64,000 nucleotides of DNA from an uncultured Verrucomicrobia subdivision 3 bacterium (GTDB lineage: Bacteria; Verrucomicrobiota; Verrucomicrobiia; Limisphaerales; UBA11358), in assembly GCA_903865745.1 (NCBI GenBank), contig CAIPKV010000084.1, positions 48,078 to 112,077 on the forward strand. The letters are read 5' to 3'. Below, piece after piece: positions 54,481-62,686 of this stretch. How positions within the stretch are numbered: position 1 is the stretch's first letter; the number at the start of each line of letters is the position of its first letter. The notes beneath the pieces are model-generated. The model did no database searches. It worked only from the letters and a program-made list of their open reading frames with translations, and was not told the origin of the DNA. A program made the position numbers and the translations under genes.

Positions 54481-54511
54481 TTGACTCTTAAAATAAATTC
54501 TCTAGCCTAAT
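54481..54511 (+). promoter_or_regulatory. Possible promoter of tRNA-Gln
   Basis: TTGACT (54481-54486) is followed by weak -10 candidates (TAGCCT at 16-bp or CCTAAT at 19-bp spacing). It lies 36 bp before the tRNA and just upstream of the nuoF start on the other strand. The -35 is good, the -10 is not. Confidence 0.4.
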
Positions 54512-54522
54512 TCGTCCCATCT

Positions 54523-54596
54523 TGCCCGATGGTGTAACGGTAGCACAGCAGACTCTGAATCTGTTTGTCATGGTTCAAATCCATGTCGGGCAACCA
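54523..54596 (+). tRNA. tRNA-Gln (anticodon CTG)
   Basis: 74 nt including an encoded CCA. Acceptor TGCCCGA/TCGGGCA with discriminator A. D arm GGTGTAACGGTAGCAC, anticodon stem GCAGA/TCTGT with loop CTCTGAA (anticodon CTG, reads CAG), T arm with GGTTCAAATCC. The gene is on the + strand inside the minus-strand nuo operon, between nuoE and nuoF. Its CCA end is 2 bp from the nuoE stop codon. Confidence 0.95.
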
Positions 54597-54598
54597 TT

Positions 54599-55084
54599 TC
54601 ATTTGCACCCACCGACAATTTCATCAGCTTTTGCATTAGAAACATCTTCGTAAAATTTCTCACCGAGCATCATAACCGGTGCTGTGCCGCAACTTGCGAG
54701 GCATTCCACAAACTCAACTGTAAACTTACCGTCCTTCGTTGTTTGCGGACCGTGCTTGTGTGCGTCAAGGCCAAGTTTGTCGCAAAAATGTTTGTGCAAC
54801 TCATAAGCACCCCCAAGGGCACAGCTTAGCGTGCGGCAAACTTTGATGGCGTATTTACCCTGCGGCTCCTGTCGCAGCATTGGGTAGAATGTTAGAATTT
54901 CAAAAACGTTGATGGGTTGGAGTTCCAATTTTTTAGCTGTCCATTGCACGGCGTCGGACGAAATCCAGCCAAACTTTTCCTGGATTGCATGGAGGACCAT
55001 CAACGAAGCGGCACGTTTCACTGGATAGTGCGAAATTAGCTCATGCACTTCCGCTTCCAATTCGGGTGTGGCTTGGAAACTCAT
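54599..55084 (-). CDS. nuoE: NADH-quinone oxidoreductase subunit E
   Basis: 161 aa, thioredoxin-like fold with one [2Fe-2S] cluster (N1a). Ligands: CRTLSCALGG (the first Cys and the usual second Cys) and VECLASCGTAP. YPMLRQEPQGKYAIKVC is typical. Overlaps nuoD by 4 bp. Confidence 0.95.
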   Translation of the reverse strand: MSFQATPELEAEVHELISHYPVKRAASLMVLHAIQEKFGWISSDAVQWTAKKLELQPINVFEILTFYPMLRQEPQGKYAIKVCRTLSCALGGAYELHKHFCDKLGLDAHKHGPQTTKDGKFTVEFVECLASCGTAPVMMLGEKFYEDVSNAKADEIVGGCK

Positions 55085-56352
55085 CGGTCGCTTTCTCCCA
55101 TCACAAAGTCCAATGATCCTAATATCACAGGTACATCGCTAATCATTGCCCCAGGCATTAGTTCACCGAGGATGCTCAAATTAATGAAACTAGGTGCGCG
55201 GATTTTGAGTCGATAAGGCGTGCCTCCACCCTTGCTGTTAATATAAAAACCAAGCTCGCCCTTCGGGTTTTCATGACCAAAATAGACCTCTCCGGGCGGA
55301 CAATTCACACCTTCAGTTACCAACATGAATTGGTGAATCAATTCTTCCATGCTCGACAAAACTTTTTGTTTTGAAGGCAGGGTGATTTTGCCGTCAGCAA
55401 TATTCACAGGCTCATGCGACTTATTTTCACCGCCGCCGGGGATTTTATTACAACATTGCTCCAGTATTCTCATGCTCTGGCGCATCTCTTCCATGCGGAC
55501 AAGATAACGGTCATAGCAATCGCCAACGCTGCCAAGCGCAACCTCAAAGTCCAAATCTTTGTAGCAAAGATAGGGCTGGTTTTTGCGCAAATCAAAATTT
55601 ACGCCGGAACCACGGAGGTTCGGACCGCTCAAGCCGTAATCAATCGCCATCTCTTTGGAGACAACTGCAAGATCGCGGAGGCGATCCACCCAGATGCGGT
55701 TGCGGGTGAGTAATGTGTTTGCTTCATTCAACGCGACGGCAAATTCTTTCAAGAACTGACGTACTTGATCGCACCACGTCGCCGGCACGTCACGCATCAA
55801 ACCACCAATTCGCGTATAGCTCGTTGTAAGTCGCGCTCCGCTTGCGGCTTCGGCAAGGTTATAAATTTTTTCGCGTTCCGTGAACGTGAGCAGGAAAACG
55901 GTGACTGCGCCGGTGTCCATTGCAAACGCCCCGAGGCCAAGCAAATGCGAGGAAATACGGGCCAATTCGCAGCACATCACACGAATATATTGGCAGCGCG
56001 GCGGCAATTTATCGTGAATTCCCAGAAGCTTTTCAACCGCGAGGGCATAAGCGACATTGTTTGCGAGCGGCGCAAGATAATCCAACCTATCTGTGTAAGG
56101 AATGAACTGGGTGTAAGTCATGTTCTCGGCAATTTTTTCGTCGCCGCGATGCAGATAACCGACATCGGGATCAGCCTTGGTGATAACTTCGCCGTCCAAT
56201 TCCAGCACAATACGCAACACGCCGTGGGTTGCCGGATGCGACGGTCCCATATTCAGCACCATCTTCTCGCCGTGAATGTCCGCCGCCTCCTCGACCGCCT
56301 GCGCAGCGCGCGCGGCGGAATCAAGAATTGAAATATCTTGAGGTGTGGCCAT
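55081..56352 (-). CDS. nuoD: NADH-quinone oxidoreductase subunit D
   Basis: 423 aa, the 49-kDa quinone-pocket subunit. NMGPSHPATHGVLRI near the start provides the conserved quinone-site His region, YLHRGDEKIAE follows, and the C-terminus is LGSLDFVMGESDR. Separate from nuoC, not fused. Lies 5 bp after nuoC. Confidence 0.96.
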   Translation of the reverse strand: MATPQDISILDSAARAAQAVEEAADIHGEKMVLNMGPSHPATHGVLRIVLELDGEVITKADPDVGYLHRGDEKIAENMTYTQFIPYTDRLDYLAPLANNVAYALAVEKLLGIHDKLPPRCQYIRVMCCELARISSHLLGLGAFAMDTGAVTVFLLTFTEREKIYNLAEAASGARLTTSYTRIGGLMRDVPATWCDQVRQFLKEFAVALNEANTLLTRNRIWVDRLRDLAVVSKEMAIDYGLSGPNLRGSGVNFDLRKNQPYLCYKDLDFEVALGSVGDCYDRYLVRMEEMRQSMRILEQCCNKIPGGGENKSHEPVNIADGKITLPSKQKVLSSMEELIHQFMLVTEGVNCPPGEVYFGHENPKGELGFYINSKGGGTPYRLKIRAPSFINLSILGELMPGAMISDVPVILGSLDFVMGESDR

Positions 56353-56357
56353 GAAAA

Positions 56358-56981
56358 TTATTTGAGCTGCTTACCAACAAGTCGTTTATCGCTGATGCCA
56401 GGCTCGGCATTTTCTTGAACGCGAACACGTGGCTCGCGGGCAATCGCGTCATCATTGCTAGACAACGTCACAAACGGGCCGCCTTCCATCGGCGTTACCT
56501 TTGTGAAGGCCACGCCCGGCAGGTCAGTCGGTTTGCCTGCGAGTGGAAAATCTTTCCGTAAGGGATGATAGGGGTAACCTTCCCACATCAAAATCCGGCG
56601 TAAATCAGGATGACCGCTGAAACGAATTCCCATTAAATCATAAACTTCGCGCTCATGCCAGTTGGCCGTGCGCCAAACAGGCAGAACGCTCGGAAGCTCG
56701 GATTTTTCTTCGGAAATATCTGTTTTAATGGTAATTTCCGAACCGTTAACGATTGCGCGCAGGTGGTAAACCACGGTCCAGCGAGGATCTGTGCCATAAT
56801 TATCAATGCTGCATATGTCCACCAAGTAATCCAAGCCAATGCTTTTGGCGAATTGGCAGACATCGTAAATTTTTTCCGCCGCTGAGAGTTTTAAGCCTAT
56901 TTCGCCTCGAAATTCCAATGGTTCGGAGATTAAATCACCAAACTTGGCCTTAATTTTATTGGCAAAATCGTGGGCGGTCAC
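56358..56981 (-). CDS. nuoC: NADH-quinone oxidoreductase subunit C
   Basis: 207 aa, the 30-kDa subunit. Core motif TANWHEREVYDLMGIRFSGHPDLRRILMWEGYPYHPLRKDFP is characteristic (given in part here: EREVYDLMGI and HPLRKDFP). GTG start at 56981. Structural connector between peripheral clusters and quinone site. Lies 3 bp after nuoB. Confidence 0.96.
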   Translation of the reverse strand: MTAHDFANKIKAKFGDLISEPLEFRGEIGLKLSAAEKIYDVCQFAKSIGLDYLVDICSIDNYGTDPRWTVVYHLRAIVNGSEITIKTDISEEKSELPSVLPVWRTANWHEREVYDLMGIRFSGHPDLRRILMWEGYPYHPLRKDFPLAGKPTDLPGVAFTKVTPMEGGPFVTLSSNDDAIAREPRVRVQENAEPGISDKRLVGKQLK

Positions 56982-56984
56982 AAA

Positions 56985-57515
56985 TTATTTTTCCTGAAGA
57001 TTCAAAAGTTTTGCACCGACCGTACCTTGCAAAATGGGTTGCTCACCAATTTTTTTCTGAATCTTCATCAGGGCATCTAGTACGGCTTCTGGGCGCGGCG
57101 GGCAGCCAGATATATAAATATCAACGGGTACAATATTGTCTACTCCCTGCAAAGTAGCATAACTCCGATACATGCCACCGCTAGAGGCGCACGCGCCCAT
57201 TGCGACAACCCATTTTGGCTCAGGCATCTGGTCGTATATTCGCTTAAGGAAACCGGCAGCCTTGTATGTCACAGTGCCGGCAACAATCATGCAGTCGGCT
57301 TGACGAGGAGAAAAGCGCATCACTTCCGATCCAAAACGTGAAATGTCAAAACGACTTGCGCCTACGGCCATTAGTTCAATTGCACAACAAGCCAGTCCCA
57401 TTGGCATTGGCCATACCGAATTTTTCCGAAACCAAGCGAGGGCAGCATCAACCGTCGTTAGGACAACGTCGCCTTCAATCTTTGAGTTGTAGCCGTATTC
57501 AGTTTGAGCCTGCAT
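56985..57515 (-). CDS. nuoB: NADH-quinone oxidoreductase subunit B (cluster N2)
   Basis: 177 aa. Cluster N2 ligands: the tandem Cys pair in [11 protein letters not shown], then Cys in [10 protein letters not shown], and GCPPRPE. It hands electrons to quinone. ATG 57515 with AAGGA just before is preferred over a TTG at 57554. First gene of the operon here; nuoA, which normally precedes it, is missing from this site. Confidence 0.96.
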   Translation of the reverse strand: MQAQTEYGYNSKIEGDVVLTTVDAALAWFRKNSVWPMPMGLACCAIELMAVGASRFDISRFGSEVMRFSPRQADCMIVAGTVTYKAAGFLKRIYDQMPEPKWVVAMGACASSGGMYRSYATLQGVDNIVPVDIYISGCPPRPEAVLDALMKIQKKIGEQPILQGTVGAKLLNLQEK

Positions 57516-57590
57516 TTCCTTAAAAAATATGCGCCTGAAAAAAGCGCAGGCCAAGCCTAGCCGTCACGCAAAAAACGGGCAAGTTCAAAT

Positions 57591-57608
57591 TTGTGATTTT
57601 TTTCACAA
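57591..57608. promoter_or_regulatory. CRP/FNR-family operator-like palindrome upstream of nuoB
   Basis: TTGTGA-N6-TCACAA, with a run of T in the spacer, matches the CRP-family half-site consensus TGTGA..TCACA on both sides. It lies 76 bp upstream of the nuoB ATG, in the 216-bp gap between the nuo operon and the thymidylate-kinase-like genes, and could serve either. No regulator gene of this family is in the window. Confidence 0.6.
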
Positions 57609-57731
57609 GCTATGTTAATGGCTAACTTTGTAACCTGATTTTAACACGGCGCCAGCATAATTATGTTATCAAGTTGAGCTTGTGACTATCACTAATTTCG
57701 CTATTTTTGAAAAACGCACCGAGTGCAACGC

Positions 57732-58481
57732 ATGAAATCATTTGCTGAATTAAATTTCCCGGGCCGACTTATAGCGGTAGAAGGATTAGACGGTTCCGGC
57801 AAGTCCACGCAGATTTACCTGCTTAAGCGATGGCTTGAAGCCGAGGGTATCAAGGTCTATTTTAGCGAATGGAATTCATCCGAGTTGGTCAAGTCCGCGA
57901 CCAGCAAGGGTAAGAAACGAGAACTCCTCACACCAACCACGTTCAGTCTGATTCACGCGACTGATTTTGCCGACCGTTACGAACGCCATCTTCTGCCTCT
58001 TCTTCGTGCCGGCTACATCGTGCTGTGCGACCGCTATGTGTTTACTGCGTTTGCACGCGATGTAACGCGCGGCTGTCCGCCTGACTGGGTACGCGGTAAT
58101 TATAGCTTCGCCGCTCGGCCTGATCTCACCATGTTTTTTAAGGCGGAATTGGAAGTTTCCTTGAACCGTATTTTGGAAGGGCGGCCTAAATTAAAATTTT
58201 TCGAGGCGGGCATGGATTTAAATTTATCGAAAGATCCTTACGAAAGCTTCAAGATTTTCCAAGGCCGCATTCTTGAGCAATACCTTGCGATGAGCAAAGA
58301 GTTCGAATTCGTCACAATGGATGCAAATGTGAACGTGGAAAAGCAGCAGGTCATCGTCCGAAAGTTAGTAAGTGAGCGGATTGATTTAAAAAAATTTAAA
58401 CGCCGCAGCCCCCTACCATTACCACCGTCGCTAGTAAATGACCGTGAGGAAAAAGAGGAATTGGAAGACAAAGCCGCATGA
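57732..58481 (+). CDS. Thymidylate kinase-like protein 1
   Basis: 249 aa P-loop nucleoside-monophosphate kinase fold. Walker A GLDGSGKSTQ (about residue 18), ATDFADRYERHLL, and the DRY motif in LCDRYVFTAFARD. It resembles dTMP kinase (Tmk), but the LID region is longer than usual (VTRGCPPDWVRGNYSFAARPD) and the C-terminus has a basic tail. Start ATG 57732. Overlaps the second copy by 4 bp. dTMP kinase activity is possible but not proven for either copy. Confidence 0.8.
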   Translation: MKSFAELNFPGRLIAVEGLDGSGKSTQIYLLKRWLEAEGIKVYFSEWNSSELVKSATSKGKKRELLTPTTFSLIHATDFADRYERHLLPLLRAGYIVLCDRYVFTAFARDVTRGCPPDWVRGNYSFAARPDLTMFFKAELEVSLNRILEGRPKLKFFEAGMDLNLSKDPYESFKIFQGRILEQYLAMSKEFEFVTMDANVNVEKQQVIVRKLVSERIDLKKFKRRSPLPLPPSLVNDREEKEELEDKAA

Positions 58482-59179
58482 GCACCAAAAAATCTCGCCG
58501 TTTTTACGGCCATGGCATCCCGCGTGTTAAACCCGAAGACCTCGGCGGCAAGCTGATTGTCGTCGAAGGTGCGGACGGTTCCGGCCGTTCTACGCAGATT
58601 GCTGAGCTGGTTAATTGGCTTGAAACCAGCGGTCGTCCGACCGTACAAGTCGGTTTAAAACGCTCCACGCTCGTAAGTGCTGAATTAGAAAAAGCGCAAG
58701 AAGGTAATGTTTTGAGCCGGACGACGTTGAGTTTATTTTATGCAACGGATTTTGCAGATCAGCTTGAAAACATTATTGTGCCTGCGCTCAAGGCTGGTTT
58801 TATTGTGCTGGCTGATCGCTATATTTACACGCTAATGGCGCGTGATTTGGTGCGTGGCATGGATGAGAAATGGCTAAAGAATTTATACGGCATTGCGCCG
58901 GAGCCAGATGCGGTGTTTTATCTTTCGGTGGAACCAGAGGAGTTGGTGCAGCGTAACCTTTCCAAAAATGCAACGCTAGACTATTGGGAAAGTGGCATGG
59001 ATCTTGGCCTTTCGCGCGAGGTGTTTGATAGTTTTCTGAAATACCAGGCCGCTATGCAAGGCGCTTTTAAGGCGATGCAGAAAACCTACGGGTTCGATAT
59101 TGTGGATGCGAACCGATCGGCCAACGCGGTCAACAAGGAACTGCGGAAAAAAATCAGCTCTGTGCTCGACACGGAATGA
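58478..59179 (+). CDS. Thymidylate kinase-like protein 2
   Basis: 233 aa paralogue of the preceding gene. Walker A GADGSGRSTQ has Arg in place of the P-loop Lys. It keeps YATDFADQLENII, ADRYIYTLMARD and a similar length. An Arg for the catalytic P-loop Lys is unusual for an active kinase, so this copy may be regulatory or have altered catalysis. The 4-bp overlap with copy 1 suggests a coupled heteromeric pair. Confidence 0.8.
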   Translation: MSTKKSRRFYGHGIPRVKPEDLGGKLIVVEGADGSGRSTQIAELVNWLETSGRPTVQVGLKRSTLVSAELEKAQEGNVLSRTTLSLFYATDFADQLENIIVPALKAGFIVLADRYIYTLMARDLVRGMDEKWLKNLYGIAPEPDAVFYLSVEPEELVQRNLSKNATLDYWESGMDLGLSREVFDSFLKYQAAMQGAFKAMQKTYGFDIVDANRSANAVNKELRKKISSVLDTE

Positions 59180-59182
59180 AAT

Positions 59183-59653
59183 TTAAATTGCCGACGTGTT
59201 CGTAGCTGGTGCGTTTGTGAAGGATGGTATCGCCGGTGCGGAGTTGGTGTTGAAAAGGACTTTGCGAAATGGCCGTTTCATTAAGTCATCAAACTGCTTT
59301 AATTGTTGTGATGATAGAACGTCGCGAATTTCAAGCCGCGAATCCTGAATTACCTTGCGCATTTGGTTCTGGCCATTTGTGATTATTTTTTGAATTGTAT
59401 CGTGCTGTTCGAAGGTGAGGTGCAAATTATCGTCCAAGCGCTGTAAAAATTGTTTGTTGAGGATTTCGGGCGGTTTCAGCCTGACGGCGTCCGCCCGTGT
59501 TACTTGGTTGGTTGCGGTACCATGCGCTTCTTGCTGCGGCTTATGAAGCTTGCTGGGGCGGGAATTATTGACGTAATTTACCAGCAGGCCGCCGGTAATC
59601 ACACCCGTCCCATAAATTACAACAGCAGCAAAAATGACCCTCCAGTTGTTCAC
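59183..59653 (-). CDS. Periplasmic Spy/CpxP-like heavy-metal-sensor-type protein
   Basis: 156 aa with an N-terminal transmembrane anchor (about 6-26). A helical region with LHLTFEQHDTIQKI and SSQQLKQFDDLM, similar to the LTxxQ repeats of Spy/CpxP proteins, spans about 70-125. The low-complexity tail is Asn/Thr/Ala-rich. It overlaps the putative anti-sigma gene by 4 bp and forms a three-gene cassette with the ECF sigma factor. Envelope-stress role inferred. Confidence 0.65.
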   Translation of the reverse strand: MNNWRVIFAAVVIYGTGVITGGLLVNYVNNSRPSKLHKPQQEAHGTATNQVTRADAVRLKPPEILNKQFLQRLDDNLHLTFEQHDTIQKIITNGQNQMRKVIQDSRLEIRDVLSSQQLKQFDDLMKRPFRKVLFNTNSAPAIPSFTNAPATNTSAI

Positions 59654-59961
59654 GGTGGCGAAGAATTGTCCGACAAATCAACGGAAGCTAGCAGTGTGTT
59701 CTCGAAATCCTGTGAGAGGTCGTTGTTCCCGTCGGGCATTGCTGGGATAAACACCGAAACCGCGCCGAATACCAACGCCACCCCTGCGCATGCCGCGGCG
59801 GCGCGCCACAGACCACGTGACCAAAACACCCAATGATCCGCGGCTCCCCGCGTTGCAACTATTGCCGTGATTCGCCGCTCAAAGGCATATGGCACCCGCT
59901 CGTCCGGAGCTTTGAGCCGGGCCGCTGCAATCAGCTTCTTTTCTAGTTCAGGAAGGTTCAT
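59650..59961 (-). CDS. Putative anti-sigma factor (membrane, short)
   Basis: 103 aa from ATG 59961. Cytoplasmic helical N-terminus, a single transmembrane helix at about 51-70 (LWRAAAACAGVALVFGAVSVF), and a short periplasmic tail. No zinc HxxxCxxC motif. Its position between an ECF sigma factor and a Spy-like periplasmic protein is the reason for the anti-sigma label. It lies 40 bp after the sigma gene. Confidence 0.55.
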   Translation of the reverse strand: MNLPELEKKLIAAARLKAPDERVPYAFERRITAIVATRGAADHWVFWSRGLWRAAAACAGVALVFGAVSVFIPAMPDGNNDLSQDFENTLLASVDLSDNSSPP

Positions 59962-60001
59962 ATACGCTTCATTACGCTTGACGCGCAAAATTTGCACAGA
60001 G

Positions 60002-60580
60002 TTACAAGTATTTTTCTTGAGTCATACGCGAAAGGATTTTCCGCATTTCTCCTCGCGCACGAAAGGCGCGGACTTTGACCAGGGGCACGGACCAGCCGGT
60101 GATTTCAGCTATTTCTTTTACCGAGCGATCCTCGATTTCTAGCAACTGGATGACCATTCGGGCCTCTGGCGAAAGTTTTTCCAGCACGCGGTCAATTAGC
60201 AATTTTGCCGCGTCGGCATTTTCGGCGGCGTGGCTCGGTTCAGCTACGAATCGTTCCAGCCAGTCCTCCTCTGGTTCTGAAATTTCGCTAAATGAGGAGA
60301 TTCGGTTGCGTTGGTGGCTGCGCAAAAAATCATAGCATGTCCGCACTGCCAAACGCATCAGCCAGTGCTCAAACGGAGCTTCGCCGCGAAAACTTTTCAA
60401 CTTGTCGAATGCCTTGAGCCAGACCTCCTGACAGATGTCCTCAATTTCACTCTCGCGGCGGGCATACCGGCGGGCGGTGGCGAATACGCGCGGGGAATAT
60501 TTTTTAACCAACGGTTCGAAGCTGGTGGCATCACCCTTGAGTACGGCAGTGATGAGTTCTGCTTCAGACCGTTCTTCCAT
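60002..60580 (-). CDS. ECF-family RNA polymerase sigma factor
   Basis: 192 aa. Region 2 (about 20-90): SFEPLVKKYSPRVFATARRY, DICQEVWLKAFDKLKSF and PFEHWLMRLAVRTCYDFLR. Region 4 (about 130-185): LSPEARMVIQLLEIED and the helix-turn-helix SVKEIAEITGWSVPLVKVRAFRAR. No region 1 or 3. Alternative sigma for stress-type regulons; target promoters are not identifiable here. First gene of the cassette. Confidence 0.92.
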   Translation of the reverse strand: MEERSEAELITAVLKGDATSFEPLVKKYSPRVFATARRYARRESEIEDICQEVWLKAFDKLKSFRGEAPFEHWLMRLAVRTCYDFLRSHQRNRISSFSEISEPEEDWLERFVAEPSHAAENADAAKLLIDRVLEKLSPEARMVIQLLEIEDRSVKEIAEITGWSVPLVKVRAFRARGEMRKILSRMTQEKYL

Positions 60581-60602
60581 GCGAACAACCTTGTAATGAG
60601 CT

Positions 60603-60869
60603 TTACCGGCGTGTCAGTCCCAGAGTGGCTTCAAAGGTGCGAGAAAATTCCGAAATAGAGTCCGAAGCTTTGTGCGGCTGCTCTAGCAGAAGTTTAAGTC
60701 GTTCCGCCACCGACTGGTCTGGTCGCAGGCGCATCAACTCTGCGGCGGCGACTATATTCGCCAGCCGACCATTTACATCATGGCGCATGTCGCGGAGCTT
60801 TTGGTGCAAAGCCAAAATCTGTTCTTCGGTCAAGGTAACCGGTCCGCTGGATTTATAATCTGCTGACAT
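60603..60869 (-). CDS. Orphan H-box (DHp-like) protein without kinase domain
   Basis: 88 aa from ATG 60869. A helical region with LRDMRHDVNGRLANIVAAAELMR looks like the dimerisation/phospho-His helix of a histidine kinase (RHDVNGRL as H-box), but no ATP-binding domain follows. The protein ends after a second helix. It may be a phosphotransfer or partner protein for other kinases, possibly those at 36.4-41 kb. It precedes the ECF sigma gene on the same strand. Confidence 0.6.
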   Translation of the reverse strand: MSADYKSSGPVTLTEEQILALHQKLRDMRHDVNGRLANIVAAAELMRLRPDQSVAERLKLLLEQPHKASDSISEFSRTFEATLGLTRR

Positions 60870-61041
60870 GATTGAATCATCGCGGAAATGGCTAGCTGAA
60901 AGCAAGCGGCTTCACGTGCTAAAATAACCCCTATGCCGAGCTCAAAATAAGATTTTTTTGCTCTAAATAGTGCCGAGTTCTAGAAGTAATTCATTAGAAC
61001 ACTTAACTTTTGACTGTCGCGACTCTGCTTTTTTGGGGCAG

Positions 61042-61070
61042 TTGTCGTGTTAAGTAAACGGACACGACAA
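61042..61070. other. Perfect inverted repeat in the gap before tRNA-Leu
   Basis: TTGTCGTGT/ACACGACAA, a 9-bp stem with an 11-nt spacer. It lies in the 369-bp gap between the H-box gene and tRNA-Leu. It is a possible operator or an RNA hairpin; no T run marks it as a terminator. Nothing else recognisable in 60870-61238. Confidence 0.55.
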
Positions 61071-61238
61071 GAGCTGCGAAATGAAAAACGTTATAACCCA
61101 AAAGGGAATTTTTGATAGCATTTAGGAAACCTGCCGGCATTCAGGAACGACACACTTAAAGGTTTAACATTAATATGAAACCGAAGAAATCACGAACGAA
61201 ATTGAAGGTGTTATCAACTGCACACCCGATTCTAGAAG

Positions 61239-61323
61239 TGGTGCGCATAGCAGGACTTGAACCTGCACGCCTTGCGGCACTACCACCTCAAAGTAGCGTG
61301 TCTGCCAATTCCACCATATGCGC
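61239..61323 (-). tRNA. tRNA-Leu (anticodon GAG)
   Basis: 85 nt including an encoded CCA. Acceptor GCGCATA/TATGCGC with discriminator A. The long variable arm and TTGAGGT anticodon loop (GAG) match class II Leu tRNA, and GTTCAAGTCC is the T loop. It reads CTC/CTT codons. On the minus strand, downstream of the broken barrel gene. Confidence 0.95.
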
Positions 61324-61370
61324 AACAGAGCAGAAGATTTTGCCTGAGGACACGATAAAAGCAAGATTTT

Positions 61371-62579
61371 TCAACGGCCTAGAAGCCAGTTCCAACCGCG
61401 CCAATGGCTTGGCGGTGTGGAGTCGCGGTCGTTGCCGTGAGACTTACCCAAATCAATCTGGAGCAGGAAGGTTAGGCTGCTTGCGCCGCGGTCGCCGTCG
61501 CGGATAGCGTTAAAGCCATAGCCGTAACTAGCTAAGAAACGGAATTTATCCGAAGGTGCACGATACATGATTCCCCCGCCAACACCACTAATGGAATTGC
61601 CCGACTGGCCGGTGCTAGGCAAATAGTCGATGACGGCAGTGGCGGCGTTGAAGTCAAGGCTCCAGCGTTGGTTAGGTGCGATCGGTAGTAGATAGCTGGC
61701 ATTGAACAGCACGAACTGCCGCGCGCTGAACTCCTCATAATACTAGCCAGGCAGCGCCAACGAATATTCGGCGACAAGTGGGAGAAAGCCGCCAAGCCGG
61801 TAGGCGCTCAATCGGTCGGCATCAACGGTTGTGCCGCCAATTACCCGTGCATAGATGTTTTGTTTGCTGTCCGGAAAAGTGTAAGACAGTGCCGCCGCAC
61901 TCCAGAACTGGTGTGCGGATGGCTCAATTTGCCGGTCGCCATTGAAACCGTAGGTGCCGGGATTGGCGCGGAAGTAGCCTTCATACCAGATTGAAATCTC
62001 CATTGCGAGCGCTGGGAAAAGCGTCGGTTCGATGCCGCCCCAGCGCAGGCCGGTGCGCACGCTGTAGGTCGTGTCGTTGCGCGGAACCTCAAAATTGCTG
62101 GCCGTGGTATCGTTCCGTTCGTAAGTGGAATAATGAGCCGCGCCGCGCAGAACATAGTTTAGCGGAATTAGATCGCCTGGGTTAAATAACTTGTAAATGC
62201 TGGCCGAAAGCTCACCGCCATTTCCATCATAGGACTGGGTTTCGATGTATTTGCCGCCGTTAACCTCGCTGTAGGAATCTGCGAAACCGCCACCGGCTGC
62301 TCCGATAGCAAAATCCGTGTTTGGCCCGAGCAGATGTTTGAAGCCAAGTTCGGTATCGAGATAAACCGGCGCGAGCGCGAGACGCCAGGTGAGGTTCGTG
62401 CGTAAAAAATCCGGGTCATTGTGATAGTAAAACGCGTAGGCACCCAGCGGCGAAACACCTTCGAGCGGTTGGTCGTAGCCAAATTGGATTAGGTCGCGCT
62501 TGACTGGGTCAATCTGCGCGGAGGCGGCGAGCGGGAGCAAGAGCGCCAGCCAGCACCAGCCTTTTACGATTAACCGCAT
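61371..62579 (-). pseudogene. Outer-membrane beta-barrel-like gene with in-frame amber stop
   Basis: The reading frame has a signal peptide start (MRLIVKGWCWLALLLPLAAS, ATG 62579) and about 278 codons, then TAG at 61743-61745. It continues in the same frame for about 123 codons to a second stop at 61371. The residues before and after the TAG (SLALPG, then YYEEFSARQFVLFNASY) join naturally, so one gene was probably interrupted by a point mutation (for example TAT/TAC to TAG). The alternating pattern and many Tyr/Gly suggest an outer-membrane barrel; function unknown. Suppression of the amber is an alternative. Confidence 0.7.
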
Positions 62580-62686
62580 TGCGATGTCATAAAGTAATAT
62601 GCAAGTAGCAGCAAGCGCGTTTGCTCCATACTTTCTGGACACTTGGAAAAAATTCCGGCTAACTATTACAAATTTAATTTCGTCGA

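Noticed and set aside
57516..57731. Hidden nuoA upstream of nuoB
   Set aside because: No frame of about 110 codons with three hydrophobic segments exists there.
61175..61507. 110-codon + strand frame
   Set aside because: It runs across tRNA-Leu on the other strand and has no family resemblance.
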